A program made the translations under genes and the position numbers. Below, piece after piece: positions 1 through 6,840 of a DNA stretch of 8,473 nt (position 1 is the first letter of the stretch; every line of letters begins with the position of its first letter). This DNA comes from an uncultured Clostridia bacterium (lineage in GTDB: Bacteria > Bacillota > Clostridia > Christensenellales > Borkfalkiaceae). The stretch covers positions 1 through 8,473 of the forward strand of contig CAMWWA010000045.1 in NCBI GenBank assembly GCA_947177825.1, in the 5' to 3' direction. The notes beneath the pieces are model-generated. The model did not search any database and was not told where the DNA came from. It worked only from the letters and a program-made list of their open reading frames with translations.

Positions 1-300
1 AACCGAAGTATCCTGAATGACCTGCACTTTGGATATGCCCGCGTTGTTGATAAGCACGTCCACCTTACCGTAGATGCGGAATACTTCTTTGAACATTTCC
101 TTGACCTGCTCTTCGTCCGAAACGTCGGCGCGCATTAACACGGGGCAATAGCCCAGCATATTGAATTCCGACTGGGTGGAAAGCGCCGCTTCCTCGTCGT
201 GGAAATAATTCAATATAACCTCGTAGCCCTGTTGCAAAAATTCCTGCGCGACGGCCTTACCTATGCCCTTGGTGCCGCCCGTTATAAGTACGGTCTTCAT
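1..300 (-). CDS. Short-chain dehydrogenase/reductase (SDR), N-terminal part only, cut by window edge
   Basis: The first 100 residues of an NAD(P)-dependent oxidoreductase of the classical SDR family are visible; the C-terminal part with the catalytic Tyr-x-x-x-Lys lies outside the window. Seen directly: the Rossmann cofactor loop TGGTKGIG at residues 7-14, an acidic D59-V60 after the third strand (adenine-ring contact in the family), and NNAG at residues 85-88. The ATG overlaps the aroK stop as ATGA, and a GAGGG Shine-Dalgarno lies 9 bases upstream inside the last aroK codons, so it is probably the next gene of the aro operon. The sequence looks like the FabG-type/YmfI-like SDRs of Firmicutes, but substrate cannot be told from this half. 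It is not a shikimate dehydrogenase of the AroE family. Family call is firm; role is open. Confidence 0.9.
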   Translation of the reverse strand, partial: MKTVLITGGTKGIGKAVAQEFLQQGYEVILNYFHDEEAALSTQSEFNMLGYCPVLMRADVSDEEQVKEMFKEVFRIYGKVDVLINNAGISKVQVIQDTSV

Positions 301-791
301 AAAATTTTTCCCTCTATTATTTTTGCCACCTCTGACGGGGTGAGCTTATCGGTATCTATTACAAAGTCGGCAACGCTTTCGTAAACGTGCGCGCGTGCCG
401 CCAGTATGGATTTGACCTTTTCTTCCAGTCCGCCCTTTAAAAGGGGGCGCGCGGTATCGCCTTTCAGCCTTTTGATAAGCGTTTCCGCCTCGGCTTTAAG
501 ATAGAAAATTTTGCCCGTCGCCTTTAAATTTTTGACGTTTTCGACGCGCAATACACAGCCGCCGCCCAGAGATATGACGGCGCTATTATACTTCTGCGCA
601 ACCTCTGCGGTGACGGCGGCTTCCAGCTCCCTGAAATGCGCCTCGCCGTACTGCGCGAATATCCCGTCGATATTGCCGTGCCGCTCCACAATGATTTGGT
701 CGGTATCGACGACGGTATAGCCGCGCGCGGAAAACTCCGCGGCGACGGTCGTCTTGCCGCACCCCATCATTCCGCAAAGAACTATATTCAC
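297..791 (-). CDS. aroK: Shikimate kinase
   Basis: Cytoplasmic enzyme that phosphorylates shikimate to shikimate 3-phosphate with ATP (step 5 of the chorismate pathway). The 164 residues match the usual 160-175. Visible motifs: Walker A GMMGCGKTT at residues 7-15; D29-T-D31, where D31 should contact shikimate; the shikimate-binding arginine R54 in EAHFRELE; the GGG loop at 76-78; the lid arginine R115 in TARPLL; and R133 in ARAHVYE. I chose the GTG at 791 because it overlaps the aroQ stop as GTGA and is preceded by GGAGAG 9 bases upstream. The open frame extends 22 codons further up into aroQ, but those residues resemble nothing in the family and precede the first beta strand. The gene overlaps the following SDR gene by ATGA. 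Confidence 0.96.
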   Translation of the reverse strand: MNIVLCGMMGCGKTTVAAEFSARGYTVVDTDQIIVERHGNIDGIFAQYGEAHFRELEAAVTAEVAQKYNSAVISLGGGCVLRVENVKNLKATGKIFYLKAEAETLIKRLKGDTARPLLKGGLEEKVKSILAARAHVYESVADFVIDTDKLTPSEVAKIIEGKIL

Positions 792-1198
792 AGCTTGAAG
801 CTCTCCGCCGCCAGAATATAGCTGTTTTTGCCGAAGCCTGCAATTACGCCCTTGCACACCTCGGACAGCACCGAAACGTGCCTGAATTCCTCGCGTGCGT
901 GCACGTTGGACATATGCACCTCGACTACGGGAATTTTGATTGAAGCGATTGCGTCGCGGATTGCTATGCTGTAATGCGTGAAGGCGCCTGCGTTCAAAAT
1001 TATGGCGTCCGCCTTTGCGCTCTGGATAGCGGTGCAGATTTCACCCTCTATATTGCTCTGGAAAAATTCGCACTCGTCGCCCTTGAAATGCGCCTTAATC
1101 TGCGCGTTGATTTCCTCGAGAGTTTCGGTTCCGTAAACGCCCTTTTCGCGGACGCCCGTCATATTGAGGTTGACTCCGTTGATAAACAAAAATTTCAT
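788..1198 (-). CDS. aroQ: Type II 3-dehydroquinate dehydratase
   Basis: Removes water from 3-dehydroquinate to give 3-dehydroshikimate (step 3 of the shikimate pathway); type II enzymes are small flavodoxin-like proteins that usually form dodecamers. The 136 residues are slightly short for the family (about 140-150). Seen in order: N-terminal NGVNLNMTGVRE, followed by the flexible lid and the catalytic tyrosine in KGVYG (residue 22); QSNIEGE; the substrate-binding LNAGAFTHYSIAIRDAI segment; and EVHMSNVHAREEFRHVS with the catalytic histidine and substrate-gripping arginines. The start ATG overlaps the aroE stop as ATGA, with AGGAAG 7 bases upstream. The stop overlaps the GTG of aroK. All expected key residues appear intact. 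Confidence 0.97.
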   Translation of the reverse strand: MKFLFINGVNLNMTGVREKGVYGTETLEEINAQIKAHFKGDECEFFQSNIEGEICTAIQSAKADAIILNAGAFTHYSIAIRDAIASIKIPVVEVHMSNVHAREEFRHVSVLSEVCKGVIAGFGKNSYILAAESFKL

Positions 1199-1998
1199 TT
1201 TACCACTTCCTTTAAGTACTTTTTAAAGAGGTCTGCGGCAAGCGTTGCCGACGGCGTGAGATTGAAATAGTAACAATCGGAATAGTACGCCTGATAAAAA
1301 AGCATCGCCCTGCCGTTTATTATTTTTTTGCCCAGAGTTTCGGCTATGCGCAAAAACTCGCTCTTTTCGGGAACGTAAATGAGGTCAACCGCAACTTCGC
1401 ACCCTTGAAGTATTTCCGCAGGCACGGGGGACAATCCCTCGAGCTTGTGCATGCCCACGCCCGTTGCGTTGATTATAATCTTGCGTTTTTTTGCGACGAC
1501 TTCGTCAACCGCGGTTACGTTTGCAAACTGCTTTGCAACGCTGCGCGCATTGTCCGCATTTCTGTCGTAAACCTCCACGCGCGCTCCGCCGTCCGAAAGC
1601 TTTTTGGCAACGCTTCTGCCAGCGCCGCCCGCACCGAGCAATAAAACGTCGCAACCGTCCACGTTCACGCCGTTAGATTGTAGCATCTGCATAAAGCCCA
1701 GCCCGTCGGTGTTGTAACCCGTGAGCGTTGATGTGAGCACGGTGTTGACCGCGCCGAACGCGGTTGCATCGCCCTCGGTCGATTTTAAGTGCGGAATGAT
1801 TGAAAGCTTATACGGAATTGTCACGTTCAATCCGTCGTAGGTTTTTAACAATTCCTCCACCCTGCTTTCGAACTGCTCCTCGGGTATAGAAATTTTTTCG
1901 TAAGTTATTTCTATGCCCAGCTGCGAAGCTATAAAGTTGTGAATCTGGGGGCTTGTGGACTGGGATACGTCCTTACCGATAACCGCAAGTTTTTTCAT
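1195..1998 (-). CDS. aroE: Shikimate dehydrogenase (NADP+)
   Basis: Reduces 3-dehydroshikimate to shikimate (step 4 of the pathway), normally with NADPH. The protein has 267 residues, typical of AroE. Seen: the substrate-binding SQSTSPQIHN at 12-21 (S14, S16); GLNVTIPYK with the catalytic K64; AVNTV with N85; GYNTDG with the catalytic D98; the nucleotide loop GAGGAG at 122-127; NATGVGM; and NGRAMLFYQA near the C-terminus in place of the more usual GxxMLxxQ. The frame is open nine codons further up, but the ATG at 1998 fits best: it has GGAGG 4 bases upstream, overlaps the aroB stop as ATGA, and places the first beta strand (KLAVIG) at the family position. The Shine-Dalgarno is made of the GAG GAA codons at the end of aroB. 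The last 30 residues are unusually tyrosine-rich. Confidence 0.97.
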   Translation of the reverse strand: MKKLAVIGKDVSQSTSPQIHNFIASQLGIEITYEKISIPEEQFESRVEELLKTYDGLNVTIPYKLSIIPHLKSTEGDATAFGAVNTVLTSTLTGYNTDGLGFMQMLQSNGVNVDGCDVLLLGAGGAGRSVAKKLSDGGARVEVYDRNADNARSVAKQFANVTAVDEVVAKKRKIIINATGVGMHKLEGLSPVPAEILQGCEVAVDLIYVPEKSEFLRIAETLGKKIINGRAMLFYQAYYSDCYYFNLTPSATLAADLFKKYLKEVVK

Positions 1999-3056
1999 TT
2001 TTCCTCCGCCAGTGCGCGTGCGCAATCCGCTATCATGTGCGCGTATTTGTCGAGCGGCAGAATTATTTCCTGACTCCGCCCTATTTCCGCGGGCGCCACT
2101 ATGGAAACGGCACTCTGCCTGTCGTTCTTTTTGTCGTATTTAGCCGCCTGCGCCGCCTGTTCCGCGTCCGCATAAGCGGGTATTTTCTTTATTACTTTTT
2201 TGATGAGTGTGCGCAGACCGTCGGCGTAATCCTTTGCGCACACGCCCGACTGCTGCGCAATATACAGCTCGTAATACGTGCCGATGAGCACGAATTCGCC
2301 GTGCGACTTGCGCTTATAGTACAGCTCGAACGCGTGCCCCGTGGTGTGCCCGAGGTTCAAGGTCTTTCTTGCGCCCGACAAATCCTTTTCGTCCTCGCTT
2401 ACGACCTTTGCCTTGTGGCGTATGCAATCGGCGGTAACGCTTTCCAAAAATTCAAGGTTGAAAAGCCTGTCCTGATTATTTATAAGCGTTTTATATATTC
2501 CGCCGTCGAGAGCGCCATACTTGATTATCTCGCCCAGTCCGCAGCGTATTTCGCGCGCGGGCAAGGTCTTTAAAAACACAGGGTCTACTATGACTTCGGA
2601 AGGCTGGTAGAACGTGCCCAGCACGTTCTTTACGCCGTTGAAATCGATTGCCGTTTTGCCGCCGACCGAGCTGTCTACCTGCGAAAGAAGCGTCGTGGGA
2701 ATCTGCACGATTTTTATGCCGCGCATATACAGCGAAGCGGCAAGCCCCGCGATATCGCCCACCACGCCGCCGCCGAGCGCGACGACCGTGGATTTGCGCG
2801 TTACGCCGCATTCGGTCATCTTTTGGAAAATCTTAATTAAAACCTTGTAATTCTTGCTTCTTTCGCCCGCGGGAATTACGAACACGGGCGCCGCCCCGAA
2901 AGTCGACGAAATCAAATTGCCGTACAGCGCGGAAACGTTGGAATCGGTAATTACGAACGCGTTGTCCGCAATGCGCGGCGCGTATTTTTGGAACGCGCCA
3001 GCTCCGCAGTGAATAACGCTTTTGAGCGACGGCGCGGATAAAATAATATCTTGCAT
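1995..3056 (-). CDS. aroB: 3-Dehydroquinate synthase
   Basis: Converts DAHP to 3-dehydroquinate (step 2 of the shikimate pathway), using catalytic NAD+ and a divalent metal. The 353 residues match the family. Seen: PAGERSKN at 62-69; the NAD-binding GGGVVGDIAG at 95-104; the IPTTLLSQVDSSVGGKTA block at 119-136; and the metal ligands E176 (in GLGEIIKYG), H237 (in LNLGHTTGHAFE, with H241 nearby) and H252 (in HGEF). The spacing of these ligands fits the family. The gene lies 3 bases after aroC. No convincing Shine-Dalgarno precedes the ATG; the region is pyrimidine-rich (CCCTCCTGCC in the mRNA), so initiation may depend on ribosomes finishing aroC. The stop overlaps the aroE start. Confidence 0.97.
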   Translation of the reverse strand: MQDIILSAPSLKSVIHCGAGAFQKYAPRIADNAFVITDSNVSALYGNLISSTFGAAPVFVIPAGERSKNYKVLIKIFQKMTECGVTRKSTVVALGGGVVGDIAGLAASLYMRGIKIVQIPTTLLSQVDSSVGGKTAIDFNGVKNVLGTFYQPSEVIVDPVFLKTLPAREIRCGLGEIIKYGALDGGIYKTLINNQDRLFNLEFLESVTADCIRHKAKVVSEDEKDLSGARKTLNLGHTTGHAFELYYKRKSHGEFVLIGTYYELYIAQQSGVCAKDYADGLRTLIKKVIKKIPAYADAEQAAQAAKYDKKNDRQSAVSIVAPAEIGRSQEIILPLDKYAHMIADCARALAEEK

Positions 3057-3059
3057 AGC

Positions 3060-4190
3060 TTACGGCAGGAGGGCGTAACGCTCCTTTACCTCCTTTATAT
3101 TGTCGCCGCCGAGACGGTTGGAAACGACGTCCGCAAGCGCGAGGCATACGACGCTTTCCACAATAATTTCGCAGGCGCAGATTGCCGCGACGTCGCTCCT
3201 TTCGCTTGCCGCAACGCAGGGCTCCCCGGTGGCGATATCCACCGTTCTAAGCCCCTTCATCAAAGTGGGTATTGGCTTCATTGCGGCGCGGAGTACAATC
3301 TCTTCGCCGTTTGACATTCCGCCCTCTATACCGCCCGCATTGTTCGTGGCGCGATAATACCCTCCTTGTTTATAAAAAATTTCGTCGTGGACCTTACTGC
3401 CGGGAAGCTGGGCGGCGGCAAAGCCTATGCCTACCTCTACGCCCTTTATTGCCTGAACGCTCATTGCGGCGCCGCAGAGAATTGCGTCCAGCTTTTCCGC
3501 GTAGCGCATACAGCTGCCGAAACCGCTCTTTAAACCCTTTACGCGTATTTCCACCACGCCGCCCGCGGTGTCGCCGTCGGCTTTTAATTTGTCGATAAGC
3601 TCCATAGCCCTATCTTGCGCGGCGTTATCCAGCATAAACAGCGGCTGACTTTTAGCGCTTTCAAGCTCTTCGAAAGCGTGGTAATTGCCGTCCTCCACTC
3701 CGCAGACCGACGTTACGTAGCCGCCGACCTGTATGCCGAGTTGCTTTAAATACTGCCTTGCAATGGTGCCGCCTGCGACGCGCACCGCCGTTTCCCTGGC
3801 GCTTGCGCGCTCTAAGATATTGCGCGCGTCGGTCTGGTCGTATTTAATAACGCCCGTCAAATCGGCGTGACCGGGGCGCACGCGCGTAAGCGTCTTTTGA
3901 GTGACGTCCGCACCCTCGGGCGCCATAACCGCCTGCCAGTTTGCGTAGTCGTTATTCTTTACGCAGAACGCAAGCGGACTGCCCAGCGTAAGCGTATTGC
4001 GGACGCCCGACAGAATTTCGACCGTATCCTTTTCTATCTTCTGCCTGCCGCCTCTGCCGTAGCCGCTTTGACGGAGCGCGAGACAGCCGTTTATTTCCTC
4101 TATATCCACGGGCATATTCGAGGGCAGCCCCTCGATTATTCCGACGAGCATTTTGCCGTGCGATTCGCCTGCGGTAGTCAGTTTTATCAT
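3060..4190 (-). CDS. aroC: Chorismate synthase
   Basis: Eliminates phosphate from EPSP to give chorismate (step 7, last of the pathway); it needs reduced FMN although the reaction is redox-neutral. The 376 residues are normal for the longer Firmicutes/Gram-positive form. Seen: signature GESHG at 8-12 with the catalytic H11; R103-V-RPGHADL around 103-111 with the second catalytic H108; ASARETAVRVAGG at 129-141; NAGGIEGGMSNGEEI; and SERSDVAA near the C-terminus. The ATG has a GGGGG-type Shine-Dalgarno 9 bases upstream (4200-4204). It follows the metallo-beta-lactamase-fold gene by 30 bases with no terminator between them, so it is likely cotranscribed from the promoter at about 5298-5326. It is the first aro gene of the operon. 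Confidence 0.98.
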   Translation of the reverse strand: MIKLTTAGESHGKMLVGIIEGLPSNMPVDIEEINGCLALRQSGYGRGGRQKIEKDTVEILSGVRNTLTLGSPLAFCVKNNDYANWQAVMAPEGADVTQKTLTRVRPGHADLTGVIKYDQTDARNILERASARETAVRVAGGTIARQYLKQLGIQVGGYVTSVCGVEDGNYHAFEELESAKSQPLFMLDNAAQDRAMELIDKLKADGDTAGGVVEIRVKGLKSGFGSCMRYAEKLDAILCGAAMSVQAIKGVEVGIGFAAAQLPGSKVHDEIFYKQGGYYRATNNAGGIEGGMSNGEEIVLRAAMKPIPTLMKGLRTVDIATGEPCVAASERSDVAAICACEIIVESVVCLALADVVSNRLGGDNIKEVKERYALLP

Positions 4191-4220
4191 TGTGATTTGC
4201 CCCCTTTATCGAAGTCGGGT

Positions 4221-5249
4221 TTATTTCTTACTCGTTGTTATTTTATAACCGCCGCCGCTTACCGTGACGGTTATGTCGCCGTCGTACATAGTGTAGTGCG
4301 GCTGACAGTAGTTGCAGATATCCGAAAGCGCCTGCGCGGACGGATAATCGGCAAAGCTTTTGCCAACGCTGATTACCGCCTGTTCGGGCTTGATTAAATC
4401 GTACCACGGCGCGTAAGTATTGTTTTTGCCTGCGTGGCACGGCGCCGTTACTATTTTGCAGTCCTCAAGCTTTACGGAATGTCCGTCCTTATCACAGAAG
4501 GGCTGACCGAGCTCCGCGCTTGCGGAATATCTGTCCAGAATATTTTTAAGCCCCTGCGCCCCGATATCCGAGGTGAACGCGAACGCGGTGCCGTCGTATT
4601 GCAGCCAGGTTACGACTGAAGCGTTTTCGATATTTGCGGTCGTCGGTTCGGAATTCATACCGGCGTACTCCGACTGTTCGCTTCGGTAATTGGACGGCGA
4701 AAGAAAGGTTAAATAATAGCCGTACCCGTCGTCGTAAACGCCTTCGCCCACGCACGCATAGCCGTAGCTTACGCCCCGCGCGTTTAAAGCAGAAACGAAA
4801 GAATTATATTCGGCGGTTATCCGCGTGTTCAGACAGTACGGAATATACGCATAGCCGACTTTTTTGTATTTGAGTATTTCGGCAAGTCCGCCGCAATGCT
4901 CGTCCTTTACCGACGAACATATGAGATAATCTATATTTTTTACGCCGCGCGAATTGAGAAATTTCAAAATGTGCAGAGTATTGGGATATGCGCCGTCGCC
5001 GCCGTCTATCAGCACGTTTTTGCCGTCTGGCAATTCGATTAAAATACAGTCGCCGAAGCCTGCGTCCGCATAGCTTACGCGCAGCACTCCCTCCGCGTTT
5101 TTACGCGCCCTGACGAAATACGCGGTGAGGTATCTTACGGGCACGAAAACGTTGGTTATCAGTATCGCCGCGGTTAAAACTATGCAGATTGCGGCGGTTA
5201 TTATCAGGGCGGTAATGCGTTTGGGCAGTTTGCTTTTTCTTACGTTCAT
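4221..5249 (-). CDS. Membrane-anchored ComEC-like metallo-beta-lactamase-fold protein with degraded metal-binding motif
   Basis: The protein has 342 residues: a basic N-terminus, one hydrophobic helix at about 12-36 (signal anchor), then a domain resembling the C-terminal metallo-beta-lactamase domain of ComEC/Rec2. Matching landmarks are YADAGFGDCILIELPDG (57-76 region), LIDGG at 80-84, VKNIDYLI before the metal motif, NASVVTWLQYDGTAFAFTSD at 209-228 (family: SVVL...FLLTGD) and PEQAVISVG at 288-296. The catalytic motif is altered. Where the family has THxHxDHxGG this protein has SSVKDEHCGG (112-121), and where it has PHHGS this one has PCHAG (270-274). D82, H118, D228 and H272 remain. I infer an outward-facing domain with lost or changed metal chemistry. 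There is no ComEC channel domain here. Start ATG at 5249 has no obvious Shine-Dalgarno, and an in-frame TAA lies at 5295-5297. It is the first gene after the operon promoter; function unknown. Confidence 0.82.
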   Translation of the reverse strand: MNVRKSKLPKRITALIITAAICIVLTAAILITNVFVPVRYLTAYFVRARKNAEGVLRVSYADAGFGDCILIELPDGKNVLIDGGDGAYPNTLHILKFLNSRGVKNIDYLICSSVKDEHCGGLAEILKYKKVGYAYIPYCLNTRITAEYNSFVSALNARGVSYGYACVGEGVYDDGYGYYLTFLSPSNYRSEQSEYAGMNSEPTTANIENASVVTWLQYDGTAFAFTSDIGAQGLKNILDRYSASAELGQPFCDKDGHSVKLEDCKIVTAPCHAGKNNTYAPWYDLIKPEQAVISVGKSFADYPSAQALSDICNYCQPHYTMYDGDITVTVSGGGYKITTSKK

Positions 5250-5283
5250 CTGAAATCGAATAGTGTAATCGGTATTGCCTTTA

Positions 5284-5305
5284 TGTATACATAGTTAAGT
5301 ATACA
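5284..5305. promoter_or_regulatory. Candidate operator: perfect 7-bp inverted repeat over the aro-operon -10
   Basis: TGTATAC at 5284-5290 and GTATACA at 5299-5305 form a perfect inverted repeat separated by 8 bases, with 15 bases centre to centre. The right arm contains most of the -10 hexamer (5298-5303), and the left arm falls at about the expected transcription start and early transcript. That placement is typical of a repressor site. The region is AT-rich, so chance is possible. No regulator gene is in the window to pair with it. Confidence 0.4.
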
Positions 5306-5326
5306 GTAAACGGCGAAATTTGTAAA
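5298..5326 (-). promoter_or_regulatory. Sigma-70-type promoter for the MBL-aroCBEQK operon
   Basis: On the minus strand TTTACA (5321-5326) and TATACT (5298-5303) are separated by exactly 17 bases (5304-5320). Each hexamer matches consensus at 5 of 6 positions. A start near 5291 would give an untranslated leader of about 40 bases before the ATG at 5249. It is the only good promoter I see upstream of the metallo-beta-lactamase-fold and aro genes. The -35 sits inside the T-tract of the preceding gene's terminator. Confidence 0.7.
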
Positions 5327-5357
5327 ATAAAAAAGCGGTTTTTTAACAAAACCGCTT
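5324..5357 (-). terminator. Intrinsic terminator of the leucine-rich repeat gene
   Basis: A perfect 10-bp stem (AAGCGGTTTT at 5333-5342 with AAAACCGCTT at 5348-5357) with a 5-base loop begins 16 bases after the stop codon. On the minus strand it is followed by TTTT-A-TTTT (5332-5324), extended by the two T's of the stem base. There is no T-run on the plus-strand side, so it acts in one direction only and separates the leucine-rich repeat gene from the downstream operon. Confidence 0.9.
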
Positions 5358-5373
5358 AAAGAATATTCAGAAA

Positions 5374-6741
5374 TCAGTCGGAAACTTCGCTGTCGGTGAA
5401 GTTAAGCGACAGGTTGGGAAGCTTGTGGAAAACCTTTCCGGGCTTCAACTGCTTTTCGAGGTGCTTGGGCAGGTTGACGAGGTGCAGCGACGTGCAACCC
5501 ACGAAAGCCTGTCTGCCTATCTTTTTTAATGAAGCGGGCAAGTCGAACGCGACCAGCGAGCGGCAGTTCATAAACGCGACCTCGCAGATGTTCGAAAGAC
5601 TCTTGGGGAAGTTTATTTCGCGCAGCTCGTAGCACTCGGCAAACGACCACGCTCCTATTTCGGTCAACGTGTCGGGCAGCACCACTTTCCTGAGCTTTTC
5701 GCAGTGCGAGAAAACGCCCTCGGGTATTCTGATAATCTTGCGCGGCACGGTTATCTTTTCCAGCGAAACGCAGAAGTCGAAAGCGCGGCGGCTTAACGTG
5801 TGCAGAGTTTCGGGCAGGTTGATTTCCTTAATTGCGCTGCACGCGCGGAAGGCGTTGGCACCTATGAATTTCAAATCCTGCGGAATATCGATTTTGGAAA
5901 GATTGCCGCAATTGCTGAACGCTCCGTCGTCAATCATCTGCAGGCTTGCGGGCAAGGTAATTTCCGTAAGACTGTCGCACCACGAAAACGCGTTTTTGCC
6001 TATAAGCTTGAGCTTGGGAGGCAGATATACGGTCGTAACTTCGCTGTTGGAAAAGGCGTTTTCGCCGATTCTCGTTATGAAGTCGGGCACGCGCGTAACT
6101 CTTGCCGTACCGATATATTTGATAACTTCGTCGTCTACTATAAGATAGTCGGAAAGATTGACTACGGTGTTGCGGTCCAGCGAGGGGTCGTCAAGTGCGG
6201 CGTCCTGGGGGATGATGGCTTCCATACGCTCTTTAAGCGTTCTGTCGTCCATATCCTCGAGCGGCTCTACAGGTTCGGGCGGCTCGTCGGGAAGCTCCTC
6301 CACTATGGTTATAATCTCTTCGGACTGCACTTCGTCCTTGACGTCGAAAACCTTTGCAACGTCGTTTACGCCCGAAGCAACGTACTCCTCCTCCGAACCG
6401 AAGGAATCGGAATAATCCTCGTCCTCAAGTTCGGCACCGGCGGAAGCGTAGAAACGGAAATAGATGTCCGCGCCGATTGGGAACACCTTGCCGCCCTTAA
6501 CTCTTTTGAAAAGTCTGCCCGGCAAGGTTACCTCCACCAGGTTTACGCAACCGTAGAAAGCGCCCTTGCCTATGGACGCGAGTTTGACGGGAGTCGTTAT
6601 TTTTTTAAGGCTCGTGCAGTTGGCAAAAGCGTAGGGCGCAATGCGCACTACGTCCTTGGGCAAAACAAGCTCCTCGGCGTTGCCTTTATATTTAAGCACG
6701 GTGCCGTGCTTTATATTCAGTTCTTCCTGATTTTCTTCCAT
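5374..6741 (-). CDS. BspA-like leucine-rich repeat protein (LRR_5 type), two blocks with acidic linker
   Basis: The protein has 455 residues from the ATG at 6741, which has GGGAGG 8 bases upstream (6750-6755). A TTG one codon earlier is less likely. It has about 11 copies of the roughly 23-residue repeat I-G-x-x-A-F-x-x-C-x-x-L-x-x-I-x-L-P-x-x-L. A short N-terminal block has two repeats (about residues 33-78). A C-terminal block has nine (about 225-430). Between them is a roughly 100-residue linker rich in Asp, Glu and Pro. Each block opens with a similar cap: HGTVLKYKGNAEELVLP and DDEVIKYIGTARVTRVP. No signal peptide, membrane helix, or wall-sorting signal is visible, so it is probably cytoplasmic, unlike surface BspA proteins. 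Such repeats usually mediate protein contacts; no partner can be named. It has its own promoter and terminator. Confidence 0.88.
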   Translation of the reverse strand: MEENQEELNIKHGTVLKYKGNAEELVLPKDVVRIAPYAFANCTSLKKITTPVKLASIGKGAFYGCVNLVEVTLPGRLFKRVKGGKVFPIGADIYFRFYASAGAELEDEDYSDSFGSEEEYVASGVNDVAKVFDVKDEVQSEEIITIVEELPDEPPEPVEPLEDMDDRTLKERMEAIIPQDAALDDPSLDRNTVVNLSDYLIVDDEVIKYIGTARVTRVPDFITRIGENAFSNSEVTTVYLPPKLKLIGKNAFSWCDSLTEITLPASLQMIDDGAFSNCGNLSKIDIPQDLKFIGANAFRACSAIKEINLPETLHTLSRRAFDFCVSLEKITVPRKIIRIPEGVFSHCEKLRKVVLPDTLTEIGAWSFAECYELREINFPKSLSNICEVAFMNCRSLVAFDLPASLKKIGRQAFVGCTSLHLVNLPKHLEKQLKPGKVFHKLPNLSLNFTDSEVSD

Positions 6742-6783
6742 CAAACCGTCCTCCCAGAAGGCGAATCATCTTAAAGCGTTTAT

Positions 6784-6812
6784 ATTATAACAATAATACG
6801 CGGGAAAATCAA
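6784..6812 (-). promoter_or_regulatory. Strong sigma-70-type promoter for the leucine-rich repeat gene
   Basis: On the minus strand TTGATT (6807-6812) and a perfect TATAAT (6784-6789) are separated by 17 bases (6790-6806). A start near 6777 gives a leader of about 36 bases containing the GGGAGG ribosome site. The 99-base gap (6742-6840) between this gene and the glycyl-radical gene holds this promoter and no convincing terminator hairpin, so some read-through from the formate-lyase genes is possible. Confidence 0.8.
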
Positions 6813-6840
6813 ACGAAATTGCGATAATAACGCGCCGAAA

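Noticed and set aside
792..857. The longer aroK start 22 codons upstream
   Set aside because: The extension lies inside aroQ, has no family resemblance, and the GTG at 791 has the GTGA overlap, a ribosome site, and the correct distance to Walker A.
2037..4397. Plus-strand open frames of about 176-178 codons opposite aroB and aroC/MBL (2037-2573, 3867-4397)
   Set aside because: They lie wholly antisense to highly conserved genes and show no recognisable motifs; they are shadows caused by low stop frequency in GC-rich third positions.
5800..6774. A 324-codon plus-strand open frame opposite the leucine-rich repeat gene
   Set aside because: It mirrors the repetitive codons of a convincing minus-strand gene with promoter, ribosome site and terminator. 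Its translation resembles no family I know, and it has no ribosome site of its own.
6813..6840. Possible terminator after the glycyl-radical gene
   Set aside because: The GC-rich words here (CGGCGCG, GCG...CGC) form only about 3-bp stems and have no following T-run.
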